64,000 nucleotides of DNA, taken from Clostridiales bacterium (GTDB lineage: Bacteria; Bacillota; Clostridia; Christensenellales; UBA1242). The notes below the pieces were generated by a model that did not search any database, was not told the origin of the DNA, and worked only from the letters and a program-made list of their open reading frames with translations. The stretch is taken from NCBI GenBank assembly GCA_918262735.1, contig CAKJYJ010000002.1, forward strand, positions 62,001 to 126,000, read 5' to 3'. The position numbers and the translations under genes are program-made. This document shows positions 9,056-17,820 of this stretch, piece after piece (the first letter of the stretch is position 1; each line of letters opens with the position of its first letter).

Positions 9056-10627
9056 ATGGATATTAAACAAATTGGAGAGCTCGCAGGAATACCTGCAGGA
9101 GATATTGTTTTATATGGCGACAATATGGCAAAACTTAAAAATGTTAAAGGTAATAAGAATGGTAAACTCATCTTAGTTACCGCAATGACATCAAACAAAA
9201 CTGGCATTGGCAAAACAACGGTTTCAATTGGGCTTGCTGATGCACTGTCTAAACTTGGAAAAAATGTTATGCTTGCACTTAGGGAACCATCAATGGGGCC
9301 AGTGTTTGGAATTAAGGGCGGAGCAACAGGTGGTGGAAAATCCAGAGTTGAACCAAGTGATGAAATAAACCTTCATTTTACTGGCGATTTTGCCGCAATA
9401 GCTCAGGCAAATAATCTGCTTGCATCAATCATTGATAATCACATATATTTTGGCAACAAATTAAACATAGACACAAAAAATATCTTCTTCAAAAGATGCT
9501 TAGATTTAAACGATAGAAGTTTAAGAAGAATAACATATAAAATTGGCGATGAGGAAATAGAAACCGGGTTTAATATCACTGCTGCAAGTGAGGTTATGGC
9601 AGTTTTGTGCCTAAGCGAAGATATTAAAACTCTTAAAGAAAATTTGGGCAACATTTTAGTTGCGTTAAATAAAAATGGTGAGCCAGTTTATGCAAAGGAT
9701 TTAGGTGCAGAAGAGGCAATGACAATTCTTCTTAAAGACGCACTAAATCCAAATTTGGTTAAAACAATAGAAAACACCCCAGCCATTGTTCATCTTGGGC
9801 CATTTGCAAACATTGCACATGGTTGCAATAGTGTTTCGGCAACAAATTACGCATTAACACATGCGGATTATACCGTAACCGAGGCGGGTTTTGGAAGCGA
9901 CCTTGGTGCAGAAAAATTTTTAGATATAAAAACTAGAATTATTAACAAGACGCCAGAATGTGCGGTTTTGGTTATTGTTCTAAACGTTATTAAAGAACAT
10001 GGAAATGGCGACATTGTTGCTGGATTTGAAAATGTTAAAAGACACATACACAACTTAAGAGACCAATTTGGATTAAATTTGGTTGTTGCAATAAACAAAC
10101 ATGGAGATGATGACCCACAAGAAATTGCACTTGTTGAAGAATTGCTAAAAAAAGAAAATGCAGAGTATGCAATTAGTGAAGGATTTGCAAAGGGTGGAGA
10201 GGGATGTGTTAACCTTGCAAACTTAGTACTGAATAAAATTAACAACACAAAAGAATTCCATTACACCTACGACATGAAAGATACCATCAAAGATAAAATA
10301 AATAAAATTGCAACCAAAATATATGGAGCAACAAGCGTTGCATATTCTGAGGTTGCGGAAAGAAAAATAAAACTTGCCGAGAAGTTTGGTTATGGTGGGT
10401 TCTTTGTTAACGTTGCAAAAACACAGTTTTCATTCACAGATAATAAAGATATGCTTGGCGCACCAACAGATTTTGTTTTTAATATAACAGATGTTGAAAT
10501 AAGAAGCGGTGCAAAAATGATTGTTCCAATTGCCGGGGCAATGCTTTTAATGCCAGGGCTGGGCAAAAGTTCTAATTATCTTAACATGCAAATAACAAAT
10601 GACGGCGAAATACTAGGTCTGTTTTAA
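9056..10627 (+). CDS. fhs: Formate-tetrahydrofolate ligase
   Basis: Joins formate to tetrahydrofolate using ATP, giving 10-formyl-THF, the entry to the methyl branch of one-carbon metabolism. The P-loop lies in TSNKTGIGKTTVSIG near residue 44, followed by the family stretch REPSMGPVFGIKGGATGGG. Near the C-terminus are the GFGGFFVNVAKTQ-like (here KFGYGGFFVNVAKTQFSFT) and GAKMIVPIAGAMLLMPGLG segments. At 523 residues it is slightly shorter than the usual 555-560 but has both ends. It stands alone between a promoter and a terminator. Consistent with, but not proof of, acetogenic or purinolytic metabolism. Confidence 0.97.
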   Translation: MDIKQIGELAGIPAGDIVLYGDNMAKLKNVKGNKNGKLILVTAMTSNKTGIGKTTVSIGLADALSKLGKNVMLALREPSMGPVFGIKGGATGGGKSRVEPSDEINLHFTGDFAAIAQANNLLASIIDNHIYFGNKLNIDTKNIFFKRCLDLNDRSLRRITYKIGDEEIETGFNITAASEVMAVLCLSEDIKTLKENLGNILVALNKNGEPVYAKDLGAEEAMTILLKDALNPNLVKTIENTPAIVHLGPFANIAHGCNSVSATNYALTHADYTVTEAGFGSDLGAEKFLDIKTRIINKTPECAVLVIVLNVIKEHGNGDIVAGFENVKRHIHNLRDQFGLNLVVAINKHGDDDPQEIALVEELLKKENAEYAISEGFAKGGEGCVNLANLVLNKINNTKEFHYTYDMKDTIKDKINKIATKIYGATSVAYSEVAERKIKLAEKFGYGGFFVNVAKTQFSFTDNKDMLGAPTDFVFNITDVEIRSGAKMIVPIAGAMLLMPGLGKSSNYLNMQITNDGEILGLF

Positions 10628-10634
10628 TAGTTAA

Positions 10635-10670
10635 AAAAAAACACACATGGAGTTTCCATGTGTGTTTTTT
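10635..10670. terminator. Bidirectional terminator between fhs and degV
   Basis: CACACATGGA (10642-10651), three-base loop, TCCATGTGTG (10655-10664), flanked by A and T runs. Ten perfect pairs. Confidence 0.93.
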
Positions 10671-10682
10671 ATTTCGGTGCTA

Positions 10683-11522
10683 TTACTCTTTAATGTATAG
10701 TATGCCAAGCGTTTTCTTTCCGCAGTGTGTGCAAATTGTTGGGCCAGCATTTGTTTGGTATACCTCTTCAAAACCATAGTCTTTAAGCATTTGTTCAATT
10801 GTGTCGGCAACTGGCATATATGAAGAATATGTTATAAATACTCTTTTTTTGTTTGGTGGGCATTCTTTTAACATTTCATTGGTATATTTAATTAAGCATG
10901 GTTCAATGTTTCCCATATACTTTTTTGTTACTTTCATTTCGCCGTTAACAAGGCTGATTCTTGGTTTAATTTTAAGAAGATTGGCACCAAGAAGTGCAAT
11001 TCCAGAACATCTGCCACCCTTGTGTAAAAATTTTAATGTGTCAATTAAAAATGATGCTTGTGTTTTTTCAATTTCTTCTTTAACTTCTTGGGTTATTTCC
11101 TCAACGGTTTTTCCCTCTTTAATTTTTTCCGCACAAGAAATTATTTGAAGTCCCATACCGGTTGAAAGTGATTTACTATCAAACACGGTTACCTTATTAT
11201 TACCAATTTCTTGTGAGGCAACAACGGCATTATTTCCGGTGCTGGAAATTTTGTGCGAAAGTGAAAAGTGAAAAACGTGGTCACAATCTGTGAGTAAGTT
11301 TTCAAAAAATTCAGTATATTCATAGGCACTTCTTGCAGATGTTTTTGGAAGGTTTCCAGTTCTTTCGGTGTATTCAAAAAGTGCGTCTTGGTCAATGTCA
11401 ATTCCGTCTTGATATTCTTTATCGTCAAGGGTGATGACAATTGGCATTAAAGTTACATTATATTTTTTTAATAATTCTGGCGATAGGTCGCAAGTGCTAT
11501 CTGAGGTTATTTTATATCTCAT
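10683..11522 (-). CDS. DegV-family fatty-acid-binding protein
   Basis: The start is set at ATG 11520-11522 by a GGAGAAG ribosome site; a longer frame upstream has no such site. That gives 279 residues beginning MRYKITSDSTCDLSPELL, the canonical DegV opening. Later marks are TSARSAYEYTEFFE, FHFSLSHKISSTGNNA and TLKFLHKGGRCSGI. The family (FakB-type) binds a fatty acid and presents it to a fatty-acid kinase. The chain ends in an unusual short CTHCGKKTLGILYI tail typical of other DegV proteins (G-PxxxxHxGPG position altered to TICTHCG). No fakA is nearby. Confidence 0.92.
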   Translation of the reverse strand: MRYKITSDSTCDLSPELLKKYNVTLMPIVITLDDKEYQDGIDIDQDALFEYTERTGNLPKTSARSAYEYTEFFENLLTDCDHVFHFSLSHKISSTGNNAVVASQEIGNNKVTVFDSKSLSTGMGLQIISCAEKIKEGKTVEEITQEVKEEIEKTQASFLIDTLKFLHKGGRCSGIALLGANLLKIKPRISLVNGEMKVTKKYMGNIEPCLIKYTNEMLKECPPNKKRVFITYSSYMPVADTIEQMLKDYGFEEVYQTNAGPTICTHCGKKTLGILYIKE

Positions 11523-11677
11523 TTTTCTTCTCCATTTCTTATGTGTTTGGTTAATTTTATCATATACCGAAATGGTTGTCAAACATTCTAAATAATTACC
11601 ACGATTATTATCGGTCGGGTATTGACTTAACTTATGTTGTGTGTTAAAATGCATTATGTAAATATGGGGGAGTTCTT

Positions 11678-12697
11678 ATGAAAAAGTATAAAACAAAAAA
11701 ACATTTAAGTTTGAATATAACAGAAAATGAAAAGTGGTCAGAAAACCATAGAAAACAAGTGAGAACATACAGAAATACAAATAACAACTGGCGAAATGAA
11801 TTAGACAAATTAAATAATGATAAAAGAATGCAAAAACTTTTCCAATATTCATTTGAGGGCAATAAAAAAATGGTTAAAGCGCTATTAAATGGGGCTGGAG
11901 AAGATTTTGACCTAAACTATAAAGATACAGACGGCAACACCGCACTTATGTACGCAATTAAGGGCGGAAACATTGAAACAATTAAATATTTAATAGAGCG
12001 TGGTGCCGAAATAAACTACATAAACAACCTTGAAATATCACCACTTCATCTTGCAGTAAGAAAAAACAGGTTTGACATTGTTAGTGCGCTTGTTGACTTT
12101 GGCGCGTTGCTTAACATTAGGGGCAAATTTGGAGAAACACCAATTTTTGATGCTGTTGGTGAGGGTAATGCAAAAATGGTTGAGGCATTACACTTAAATG
12201 GTGCTTTAATTAATGTTAAAAATAACAAAGGAGACACTCCACTTTTAGTTGCTGTTAAATCTCCAAAATCGCAAGATTGTGCATTAACGCTTCTTTCACT
12301 TGGTGCGAGCGTTGAGGAAGAAAACAATAACGGGCAAACCCCATTAATATATTCAATTCACCATAAGAACAATATGATGATAGACATATTACTAAAACGC
12401 GGTGCAGACATGAACCATGCAGACGCCTTTGGAAACACCCCAATTATGTATTGTGCAAAAACAGGCAATCGTGAGGCTCTTAGGGTGTTAATTGCAAGGG
12501 GCGCTGACTTTACAAGAAAGAATAAAGATGGTAAAGATGCGTTAGAAATTGCAAAAGAAAGCGGATTTAATGGTTGTGCGGAAATTTTGGCAAAAGCAAA
12601 ACGTATTATTGAAAGCAATATTGCACCAAAAGCCAAAGAACAAGCACTTAAGGAGTTTGCAACTCACAACAAAATAACAAACTCTTGCGTTAGATAA
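11678..12697 (+). CDS. Ankyrin-repeat protein
   Basis: A 339-residue protein with a charged N-terminal 60 residues, then about seven ankyrin repeats of 33 residues from about residue 60 to 310. Repeat hallmarks include DGNTALMYAIKGGN, LEISPLHLAVRKNR, FGETPIFDAVGEGN, NGQTPLIYSIHHKN and FGNTPIMYCAKTGN. Such repeats mediate protein binding. There is no signal peptide or membrane helix, so it is probably cytoplasmic. A GGGGGAG ribosome site precedes the start. It lies 29 bases upstream of the next gene with no terminator, so the pair may be co-transcribed. Confidence 0.9.
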   Translation: MKKYKTKKHLSLNITENEKWSENHRKQVRTYRNTNNNWRNELDKLNNDKRMQKLFQYSFEGNKKMVKALLNGAGEDFDLNYKDTDGNTALMYAIKGGNIETIKYLIERGAEINYINNLEISPLHLAVRKNRFDIVSALVDFGALLNIRGKFGETPIFDAVGEGNAKMVEALHLNGALINVKNNKGDTPLLVAVKSPKSQDCALTLLSLGASVEEENNNGQTPLIYSIHHKNNMMIDILLKRGADMNHADAFGNTPIMYCAKTGNREALRVLIARGADFTRKNKDGKDALEIAKESGFNGCAEILAKAKRIIESNIAPKAKEQALKEFATHNKITNSCVR

Positions 12698-12726
12698 TAT
12701 ATTTAGTATTTATTTAGGAGAATTAC

Positions 12727-13833
12727 ATGATTAAAAACAATATAGATTTAGTTAAAACATTCATAAGGCCAAAGAGTGTTAGCGAAAATGTTGGAAATGG
12801 CTATGAGGGTGACGATTTGCGCCTTGGCACAAGGGACTATGTTTATTTTAACTCATATTTAGACGAATTAAAAACAAAGAAAAACGGGGTTGATAAAGTT
12901 GTTTATTCTTCTGACTATGCAGTCATGAACGGGGCAAGATATGTTCCGGACTCTTTGGGTCCTAAAGTTAAAGGGAGAAATATTTCAACCTGTTGGCTTT
13001 TAACAAGGTACTTTCATGGTTACGTTTATGCATATGGTGCCGATGGCTCACTAAGTGCATATAGACCAAACTTTAAATCGCTTGGAATGAGGCCGGCATT
13101 TAATTTAGATTTATTGCCGGTGCTTGCAATAAAAAAATTAGGTTATCATAAATTTGACATTAAAGAAGTTTTAGACAAAGACGGGAAAATTAAATATAGA
13201 GTTATTGAATTTGGTAAGTTTCCACAAACAAAGGCCAAAAATTGCGAAGAGTTAGAAAAGATGTTCAAAGAAGGTAATCTTATACCAACAGGAAAAAGAT
13301 ATCTTGGCAGAATGAATAAAGACGGCTCTTATGTGTGGAATAATGAATATGAATATGACGATAAAAAGTATGTTAGGGTTGAGGTTAAAACATTTGGAGA
13401 ACATTCAAAATATAAGGATGGTACCCGAGCCCCAGCTAACAACACACCCCTTTGGGTTGAAGTAAAACCAATAAAATGGAAAATTAATAACTGGAGTGAA
13501 CTGCCAAAAGAACTTAATCCAAGAGGTAATGGGACGGCAAAAGAAATACAAGTGGAGTCTTGTGATGCAATAATGTCTGGTATCCCATATTATCCAGAAT
13601 GTGGGGATAACACGCAGGCAATGTGGCAAAACAGTCTTCCTAGAGCATTTTTTAACGATTGTAACATTCATAAAACAATTGCTAACGGCAATGGTGTTGA
13701 GGACTATAAGGCCGACCTAAATTTTGATTTTGAAACAAATGGTTTTATTAACGAGGCTTTGATGCAAGATATAAAAAATACATATAAACTCTTAAACCAA
13801 AAGAGAGAAACCGGAGAAGCAAAAGAAAAATAA
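12727..13833 (+). CDS. Hypothetical protein resembling DUF6273
   Basis: A 368-residue soluble protein with a TAGGAG ribosome site. Segments such as CWLLTRYFHGYVYAYGADG followed by LGMRPAFNLDLLPVL resemble the DUF6273 pattern (a WLRSP-like turn, then a VRPALNL-like strand), known from many gut Firmicutes proteins of unknown role. A second half (KYRVIEFGKFPQTKAKN, then WVEVKPIKWKI) repeats the strand theme found with that family. No signal peptide is visible. Function unknown; assignment by motif recall only. Confidence 0.65.
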   Translation: MIKNNIDLVKTFIRPKSVSENVGNGYEGDDLRLGTRDYVYFNSYLDELKTKKNGVDKVVYSSDYAVMNGARYVPDSLGPKVKGRNISTCWLLTRYFHGYVYAYGADGSLSAYRPNFKSLGMRPAFNLDLLPVLAIKKLGYHKFDIKEVLDKDGKIKYRVIEFGKFPQTKAKNCEELEKMFKEGNLIPTGKRYLGRMNKDGSYVWNNEYEYDDKKYVRVEVKTFGEHSKYKDGTRAPANNTPLWVEVKPIKWKINNWSELPKELNPRGNGTAKEIQVESCDAIMSGIPYYPECGDNTQAMWQNSLPRAFFNDCNIHKTIANGNGVEDYKADLNFDFETNGFINEALMQDIKNTYKLLNQKRETGEAKEK

Positions 13834-13891
13834 AAATAACACTAAACAAACCCACGCGGAAATTCATGTATTATTTAATAGAACAATTAAA

Positions 13892-13922
13892 AACGGTCTA
13901 GCAATCGCTAGGCCGTTTTGTT
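13892..13922. terminator. Bidirectional hairpin terminator
   Basis: AACGGTCTAGC (13892-13902), four-base loop, GCTAGGCCGTT (13907-13917), then T-rich sequence. Eleven pairs with one G-T. Confidence 0.88.
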
Positions 13923-13932
13923 TATTAACACT

Positions 13933-14655
13933 TTAATAATTCTCTAAAATTTTGTTTAATTCCATATAGTCGGTTGACGTTATAATTGCAAGTGGTGGTT
14001 CGTGCATTGTGCCAGTTTTGGTTAAAATTATAACCAAAAGTTTTCTGTTTGCCAAGAACTCGCCAAGAACTTGGTCAACAGTAACCTCACAGTTCATAAC
14101 CTTATAGTATGATGTTTCGGTTGGAAGCTTAACAATTTCATCAATTGTATGTTCGTTTAGGAAACTATCAATATTCCAACCATTTAATAGGTGTTCGCCA
14201 AGCGCATCTAGTATTTTTTGACCATTTGCAACGCCAATCAATTCTCCGTTTTTATAAACGGGGATATTACTATATTTAGTTGAACTGATTTTTTTAATAA
14301 CCTCACCAACAGAAACGTCATAATTAACGGTAAAAACGTCTCTTTCTTTAAGAACTTCCATAACAAGTGGAGGTGTTGTTATAAGTTTTGCTAGTTGTTC
14401 AATTTTAATAACAATATCCTCATGTGGTTCTGCAATAACCACATCTCCAGAGGTTCCGTGAATGATTGCATTTCTAAGCCGGCTATAATCTATTAAATCT
14501 TCTTCATATTTTTTAACAATATGATTGACCGTGCTTGCACGTCTAATCATATCTGAAAAACCCATACTTCGCTTAAAATCGTGTTGCACTCTAAGTGCGT
14601 AATCTATTTGATTGTATGCGTCAATGAATCTTCGTGAATTTGTTTCCTTTGCCAA
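13933..14655 (-). CDS. CBS-domain pair protein
   Basis: 240 residues, started by AAGAGGAG. Residues 1-85 are helical and end with RLRNAIIHG, a HEPN-like or coiled segment whose R-x-x-x-x-x-H spacing (RNAIIHG) is suggestive. Residues about 90-240 are two CBS motifs (EVIKKISSTKYSNIPVYKNGELIGV and VTVDQVLGEFLANRKLLVIIL), which usually bind adenosine nucleotides and act as a sensor. No enzymatic partner is fused. It is transcribed away from rpmH. Role unknown; a nucleotide-responsive regulator is inferred. Confidence 0.8.
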   Translation of the reverse strand: MAKETNSRRFIDAYNQIDYALRVQHDFKRSMGFSDMIRRASTVNHIVKKYEEDLIDYSRLRNAIIHGTSGDVVIAEPHEDIVIKIEQLAKLITTPPLVMEVLKERDVFTVNYDVSVGEVIKKISSTKYSNIPVYKNGELIGVANGQKILDALGEHLLNGWNIDSFLNEHTIDEIVKLPTETSYYKVMNCEVTVDQVLGEFLANRKLLVIILTKTGTMHEPPLAIITSTDYMELNKILENY

Positions 14656-14754
14656 AATTATTTGCTCCTCTTATTCATATTGTATTAATTTTTTGAAAAA
14701 AATGCAAATATTTTGACGGATATGTATTTAATATTTTATAAATGTTGTAAAACA

Positions 14755-14783
14755 TTGACAAATATTTTTATTATGTGTATACT
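14755..14783 (+). promoter_or_regulatory. Strong promoter of the rpmH operon
   Basis: Perfect TTGACA (14755-14760), 17-base spacer, TATACT (14778-14783). A second candidate, TTGACG (14713) with TTATAA (14736), lies just upstream. No DnaA-box cluster or dnaA gene is visible here, although these often neighbour rpmH. Confidence 0.85.
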
Positions 14784-14861
14784 TGGTTAGTTTAATTTTT
14801 GGCTTGTTGTTTTAGTTGTTTGTGCCAGTGTTAAGCAAATTTATATAGGAGGAATGAATTT

Positions 14862-14996
14862 ATGAAAAGAACTTATCAACCTAAGAAAAGACAAAGAAGT
14901 AAAGTTCATGGTTTCCGTCAAAGAATGAGCACAAAATCTGGAAGAAACGTGCTTAAAAGACGTAGAAACAGAGGCAGAGCAAAATTATCTGCATAA
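14862..14996 (+). CDS. rpmH: 50S ribosomal protein L34
   Basis: A 44-residue, strongly basic protein of the large ribosomal subunit. It opens [19 protein letters not shown] and carries the conserved [15 protein letters not shown] stretch, matching L34 over its whole length. A TAGGAGGAAT ribosome site lies seven bases before the ATG. It is the first gene of the rpmH-rnpA-yidD-yidC-jag block. Confidence 0.98.
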   Translation: MKRTYQPKKRQRSKVHGFRQRMSTKSGRNVLKRRRNRGRAKLSA

Positions 14997-15014
14997 CAAA
15001 AAAGGGGCAATAAT

Positions 15015-15365
15015 ATGATTAAAAGAGAAAATCGCCTCAAAAAAAATAAGCATTTTAATTATATTTATAAGCATGGGTCAGTATGCCGAGAAGACTTTAT
15101 TAGTTTGGTTTATATTAAAGCAAAAATCAAACCATTTAAGGTTGGCTTTTCGGTGAATAACAAAATTGGTAAAAGCGTTGTTAGGAATAAAATTAAAAGA
15201 AGAATGAGAGAGGCTTTTGCACAAATGGTTAATATGGTTGACAAAAGATACAACTATATTTTTGTTGCAAAAGAGGGTATTTCTGAAAAAGATTTTTTTG
15301 AAATAAAAAATAAAATGATTGATGTGGTAAAAAGGGCAGGATTAATAAATGCGGAAAATAATTAA
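15015..15365 (+). CDS. rnpA: Ribonuclease P protein component
   Basis: The 116-residue protein subunit that helps the RNase P RNA remove tRNA 5' leaders. Typical features are the N-terminal LKKNKHFNYIYKHG segment, the central basic motif VRNKIKRRMREAF (the RNR box) and the later YNYIFVAKEG strand. It starts 18 bases after rpmH, with an AAAGGGG ribosome site, and overlaps yidD by 17 bases. Confidence 0.97.
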   Translation: MIKRENRLKKNKHFNYIYKHGSVCREDFISLVYIKAKIKPFKVGFSVNNKIGKSVVRNKIKRRMREAFAQMVNMVDKRYNYIFVAKEGISEKDFFEIKNKMIDVVKRAGLINAENN

Positions 15366-15624
15366 AATTCTGTCAATGCCATTTGTGGTAATTGAATTGG
15401 GGGTAATATACCTTTATAAAATTCTAATTTCACCGCTTTTTAGCAAACAATGCCGATATATTCCAACTTGTTCAACATATGCCATTTTGGCAATAAAAGA
15501 ATTTGGTGTTATTAAGGGGTCAATGCTGGCAATGAAAAGAGTGCTAAGATGTAATCCACGATGTAAATGTGGGTTTGACCCAGTACCATCAAACATTAAA
15601 GGAGATATAAAATGGCTAATTTAG
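15349..15624 (+). CDS. yidD: Membrane insertion efficiency factor YidD
   Basis: A 91-residue protein with an amphipathic N-terminal helix and the family core LISPLFSKQCRYIPTCSTYA, then KRVLRCNPRCKCGFDPVP; the conserved cysteines are all present. YidD assists insertion of membrane proteins and is usually encoded between rnpA and yidC, as here. It overlaps both neighbours (17 bases with rnpA, 13 with yidC), implying translational coupling. Confidence 0.95.
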   Translation: MRKIIKILSMPFVVIELGVIYLYKILISPLFSKQCRYIPTCSTYAILAIKEFGVIKGSMLAMKRVLRCNPRCKCGFDPVPSNIKGDIKWLI

Positions 15625-16715
15625 TTGGTGCGCTTGCAAGTGTTCCAAACGGATTGTGGGAAAAGATTATTTTTGCTTTCAATGGGGCATTCAAAAATTA
15701 TGCTCTAGCAATAATTCTCTTAACAATTTGTATTAAAATTATTACCCTGCCAATTGATTTTATAAACAGAAGGTCAACACAAAAAATGACCGATGTCCAG
15801 GGTAAACTTCAAAAACAAATTGCAGACATAAAAAAAAGATACCCAGACCAGATGGTTCAAAATCAAAAACTGTCAGAATTATATAAAAAAGAAGGCTTTA
15901 ACCCAATGGGTTCTTGTTTTAATATGATTTTGGTATTACTGGTAAGTTGGGGTGTGTTCTTCACATTGTTCTCAAGCTTAAACAATATGGCTGCTTTCAA
16001 AATTGTTAGTCAGTATGAGGATTTAAGAGGGGCATACATTCAAGAATATGTTAAAGAAGAAAGAGGAATAAATCAAGAAGAGTTTGAAGCTCTTGAGTTA
16101 ACTGAAGATGAAATTGGAAACTATATTATTACAATTTCAACAAATGGAACAGAAGAAGAAATAGCAACAAGGACTGAAGTTGCAAATCAATCGGTTATTG
16201 AAAAATATAAGGAAGTTAAAGAGTCATTTTTATGGATTAAAAATGTTTGGATGGCAGACTCTCCAACACAAAGGGCAATTCCAGACTTTGGTTCATATTA
16301 TAAAATTGCGAAGTTAAAACTCACACCAGAAGAATATGAAGTTCAAAAAGTTCAATATGATACCATTATGGCAAAGCTTGAGGAATCGCAGGGGGTAAAT
16401 GGTTATTATTTACTTGCGGTTTTAGCTGCAGTTTCTGCATTTTTATATCAATACTTATTAATGAGTAACAAAAAGAAGAAAGATGAACGCAAAAGGGGTT
16501 CGGAACAAGATTCTCCAGCCCAAAGCAGTGGTAAGGCAATGATGATTATTTTACCAGTGATTATGCTTGTGTTCACATTAAGCTATAACTCGGTTTTTGC
16601 GTTATATATCATAACCAGTCAATTGTTTGGTATGGCAACAGCACCGCTTATAAAATATTTAATTAAAGTGACCGATAAGGAAAAGAAAAACAACTACTCA
16701 GTTGTAAAAAAATAA
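15612..16715 (+). CDS. yidC: YidC/Oxa1/SpoIIIJ membrane protein insertase
   Basis: A 367-residue insertase for membrane proteins, working alone or with SecYEG. Helices lie near residues 25-45 (YALAIILLTICIKIITLP), 99-118 (MILVLLVSWGVFFTLF), 265-283, 305-325 and 330-350. The cytoplasmic KKRYPDQMVQNQKLSELYKKEGFNP-type hairpin between the first two helices is conserved. A polar, acidic insertion of about 100 residues (125-225) between helices is longer than in B. subtilis SpoIIIJ. GGAG lies upstream and the start overlaps yidD. Confidence 0.94.
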   Translation: MANLVGALASVPNGLWEKIIFAFNGAFKNYALAIILLTICIKIITLPIDFINRRSTQKMTDVQGKLQKQIADIKKRYPDQMVQNQKLSELYKKEGFNPMGSCFNMILVLLVSWGVFFTLFSSLNNMAAFKIVSQYEDLRGAYIQEYVKEERGINQEEFEALELTEDEIGNYIITISTNGTEEEIATRTEVANQSVIEKYKEVKESFLWIKNVWMADSPTQRAIPDFGSYYKIAKLKLTPEEYEVQKVQYDTIMAKLEESQGVNGYYLLAVLAAVSAFLYQYLLMSNKKKKDERKRGSEQDSPAQSSGKAMMIILPVIMLVFTLSYNSVFALYIITSQLFGMATAPLIKYLIKVTDKEKKNNYSVVKK

Positions 16716-16740
16716 TAAACGAATAGTTTTGGAGGTAAGT

Positions 16741-17571
16741 ATGTTATCTTGCGAAGGAACGGGAAAAACAATAGAGCAAGCAATTAACAATGCTCTGTTT
16801 GAATTAAAAGCGTCAAGAGATGACGTTGATATAAAAATCTTAGATGAAGGTGGCTTTTTTAGAAAAGCTAAAGTTTTGGTTTCTATTTCCGAAGATGCAA
16901 TCGAAAAATACGAAAAGAAAGAAGCATTAAAAGAGGAAGTTAAAAAAGAAGAAAAGAAAGAAGAAACACAAGAACCGGTTTACACAAAAGACGAGGATGT
17001 TGAAGAACCTGTTGACCACATTGTTTCATCTAAAAAGGATGCAAACAAAGTCCCAGATGTTGAAAAGGCAAAAAACTTTGTTGGAGGTCTTTTAAGTGTT
17101 GCTGGGGTTAATGCCGATATTGTTAGTGAAGAAAGTAAGGAAGATGTTAACCTTAATCTTATTGGAGCATCAGAGATTATTGGTTTTAGAGGTGAAGGCT
17201 TAAATGCAATACAATACTTAGCAAATGTTTATGTTGCAAAAAATAATCGCCATTGCAAAAAAATAAGAATTGATTGCGATAACTATAGGGCAAAAAGAGA
17301 AGATACCCTTATTGCTCTTGCAAATAGAATGGCAAGAAAAGTTGCGAAAACAAATCACCCAGTTAAGTTGGAACCAATGACAGCAAATGAAAGGCGTATT
17401 ATTCACACAGCACTTGCAGACGATAAATTTGTTGAAACGATATCTAAGGGTGAGGAGCCATACAGATATTTAACAATATATCCAAAAAAAGAAACAAAAG
17501 AAACAAAGCCAGCAGATGCTGTGGTTGAAACTGCAGAAGTTGCACAAGAAGAATCTGGCGAAAACGAATAA
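16741..17571 (+). CDS. jag: Jag, KH and R3H domain RNA-binding protein
   Basis: The start is ATG 16741 behind GGAGGT at 16731; an upstream in-frame TTG at 16729 overlaps that ribosome site and is rejected. The 276 residues comprise the Jag_N domain (about 1-50, CEGTGKTIEQAINNAL), an acidic Lys/Glu-rich linker (about 55-100), a KH domain with IGFRGEGLNAIQYLANV near 155, and an R3H domain with LEPMTANERRIIHTAL near 220. Jag/KhpB is an RNA-binding partner of KhpA linked to cell division, usually encoded after yidC, as here. Last gene of the operon. Confidence 0.95.
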   Translation: MLSCEGTGKTIEQAINNALFELKASRDDVDIKILDEGGFFRKAKVLVSISEDAIEKYEKKEALKEEVKKEEKKEETQEPVYTKDEDVEEPVDHIVSSKKDANKVPDVEKAKNFVGGLLSVAGVNADIVSEESKEDVNLNLIGASEIIGFRGEGLNAIQYLANVYVAKNNRHCKKIRIDCDNYRAKREDTLIALANRMARKVAKTNHPVKLEPMTANERRIIHTALADDKFVETISKGEEPYRYLTIYPKKETKETKPADAVVETAEVAQEESGENE

Positions 17572-17577
17572 TAATAT

Positions 17578-17613
17578 AAAATGGCAACCAGCAAAGATTG
17601 GTCGCCATTTTTT
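17578..17613 (+). terminator. Terminator of the rpmH-jag operon
   Basis: AAAATGGCAACCA (17578-17590) pairs with TTGGTCGCCATTTT (17598-17611) around a seven-base loop, with one internal mismatch, then T. It ends the five-gene unit. Confidence 0.85.
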
Positions 17614-17767
17614 ATGGCATATAAAAAGGATAAGAATGGAGCAACTGTTTTTTATAATAATTGTGAAAAAATATAAAAAACATGTGGATTTTATTAAAAT
17701 TTTGTAATTTTTTGCGTATTTTTTGATATTTTTCTTAAACATTTATCTTTTGTTGATGCTTAATTAT

Positions 17768-17796
17768 TTTACATTAAATATTTAATATGATAAAAT
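17768..17796 (+). promoter_or_regulatory. Promoter of nfnAB with palindromic spacer
   Basis: TTTACA (17768-17773), 17-base spacer, TAAAAT (17791-17796). The spacer begins with the perfect palindrome TTAAATATTTAA (17774-17785), and a similar AATATTTAATAT follows the -10. These could be operator half-sites, but in A+T-rich DNA that is only a suggestion. Confidence 0.55.
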
Positions 17797-17820
17797 AATA
17801 TTTAATATAAGGGAGGTTTA

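Noticed and set aside
14656..14861. Chromosomal origin upstream of rpmH
   Set aside because: No clustered DnaA boxes and no dnaA gene; only two promoter-like motifs are seen.
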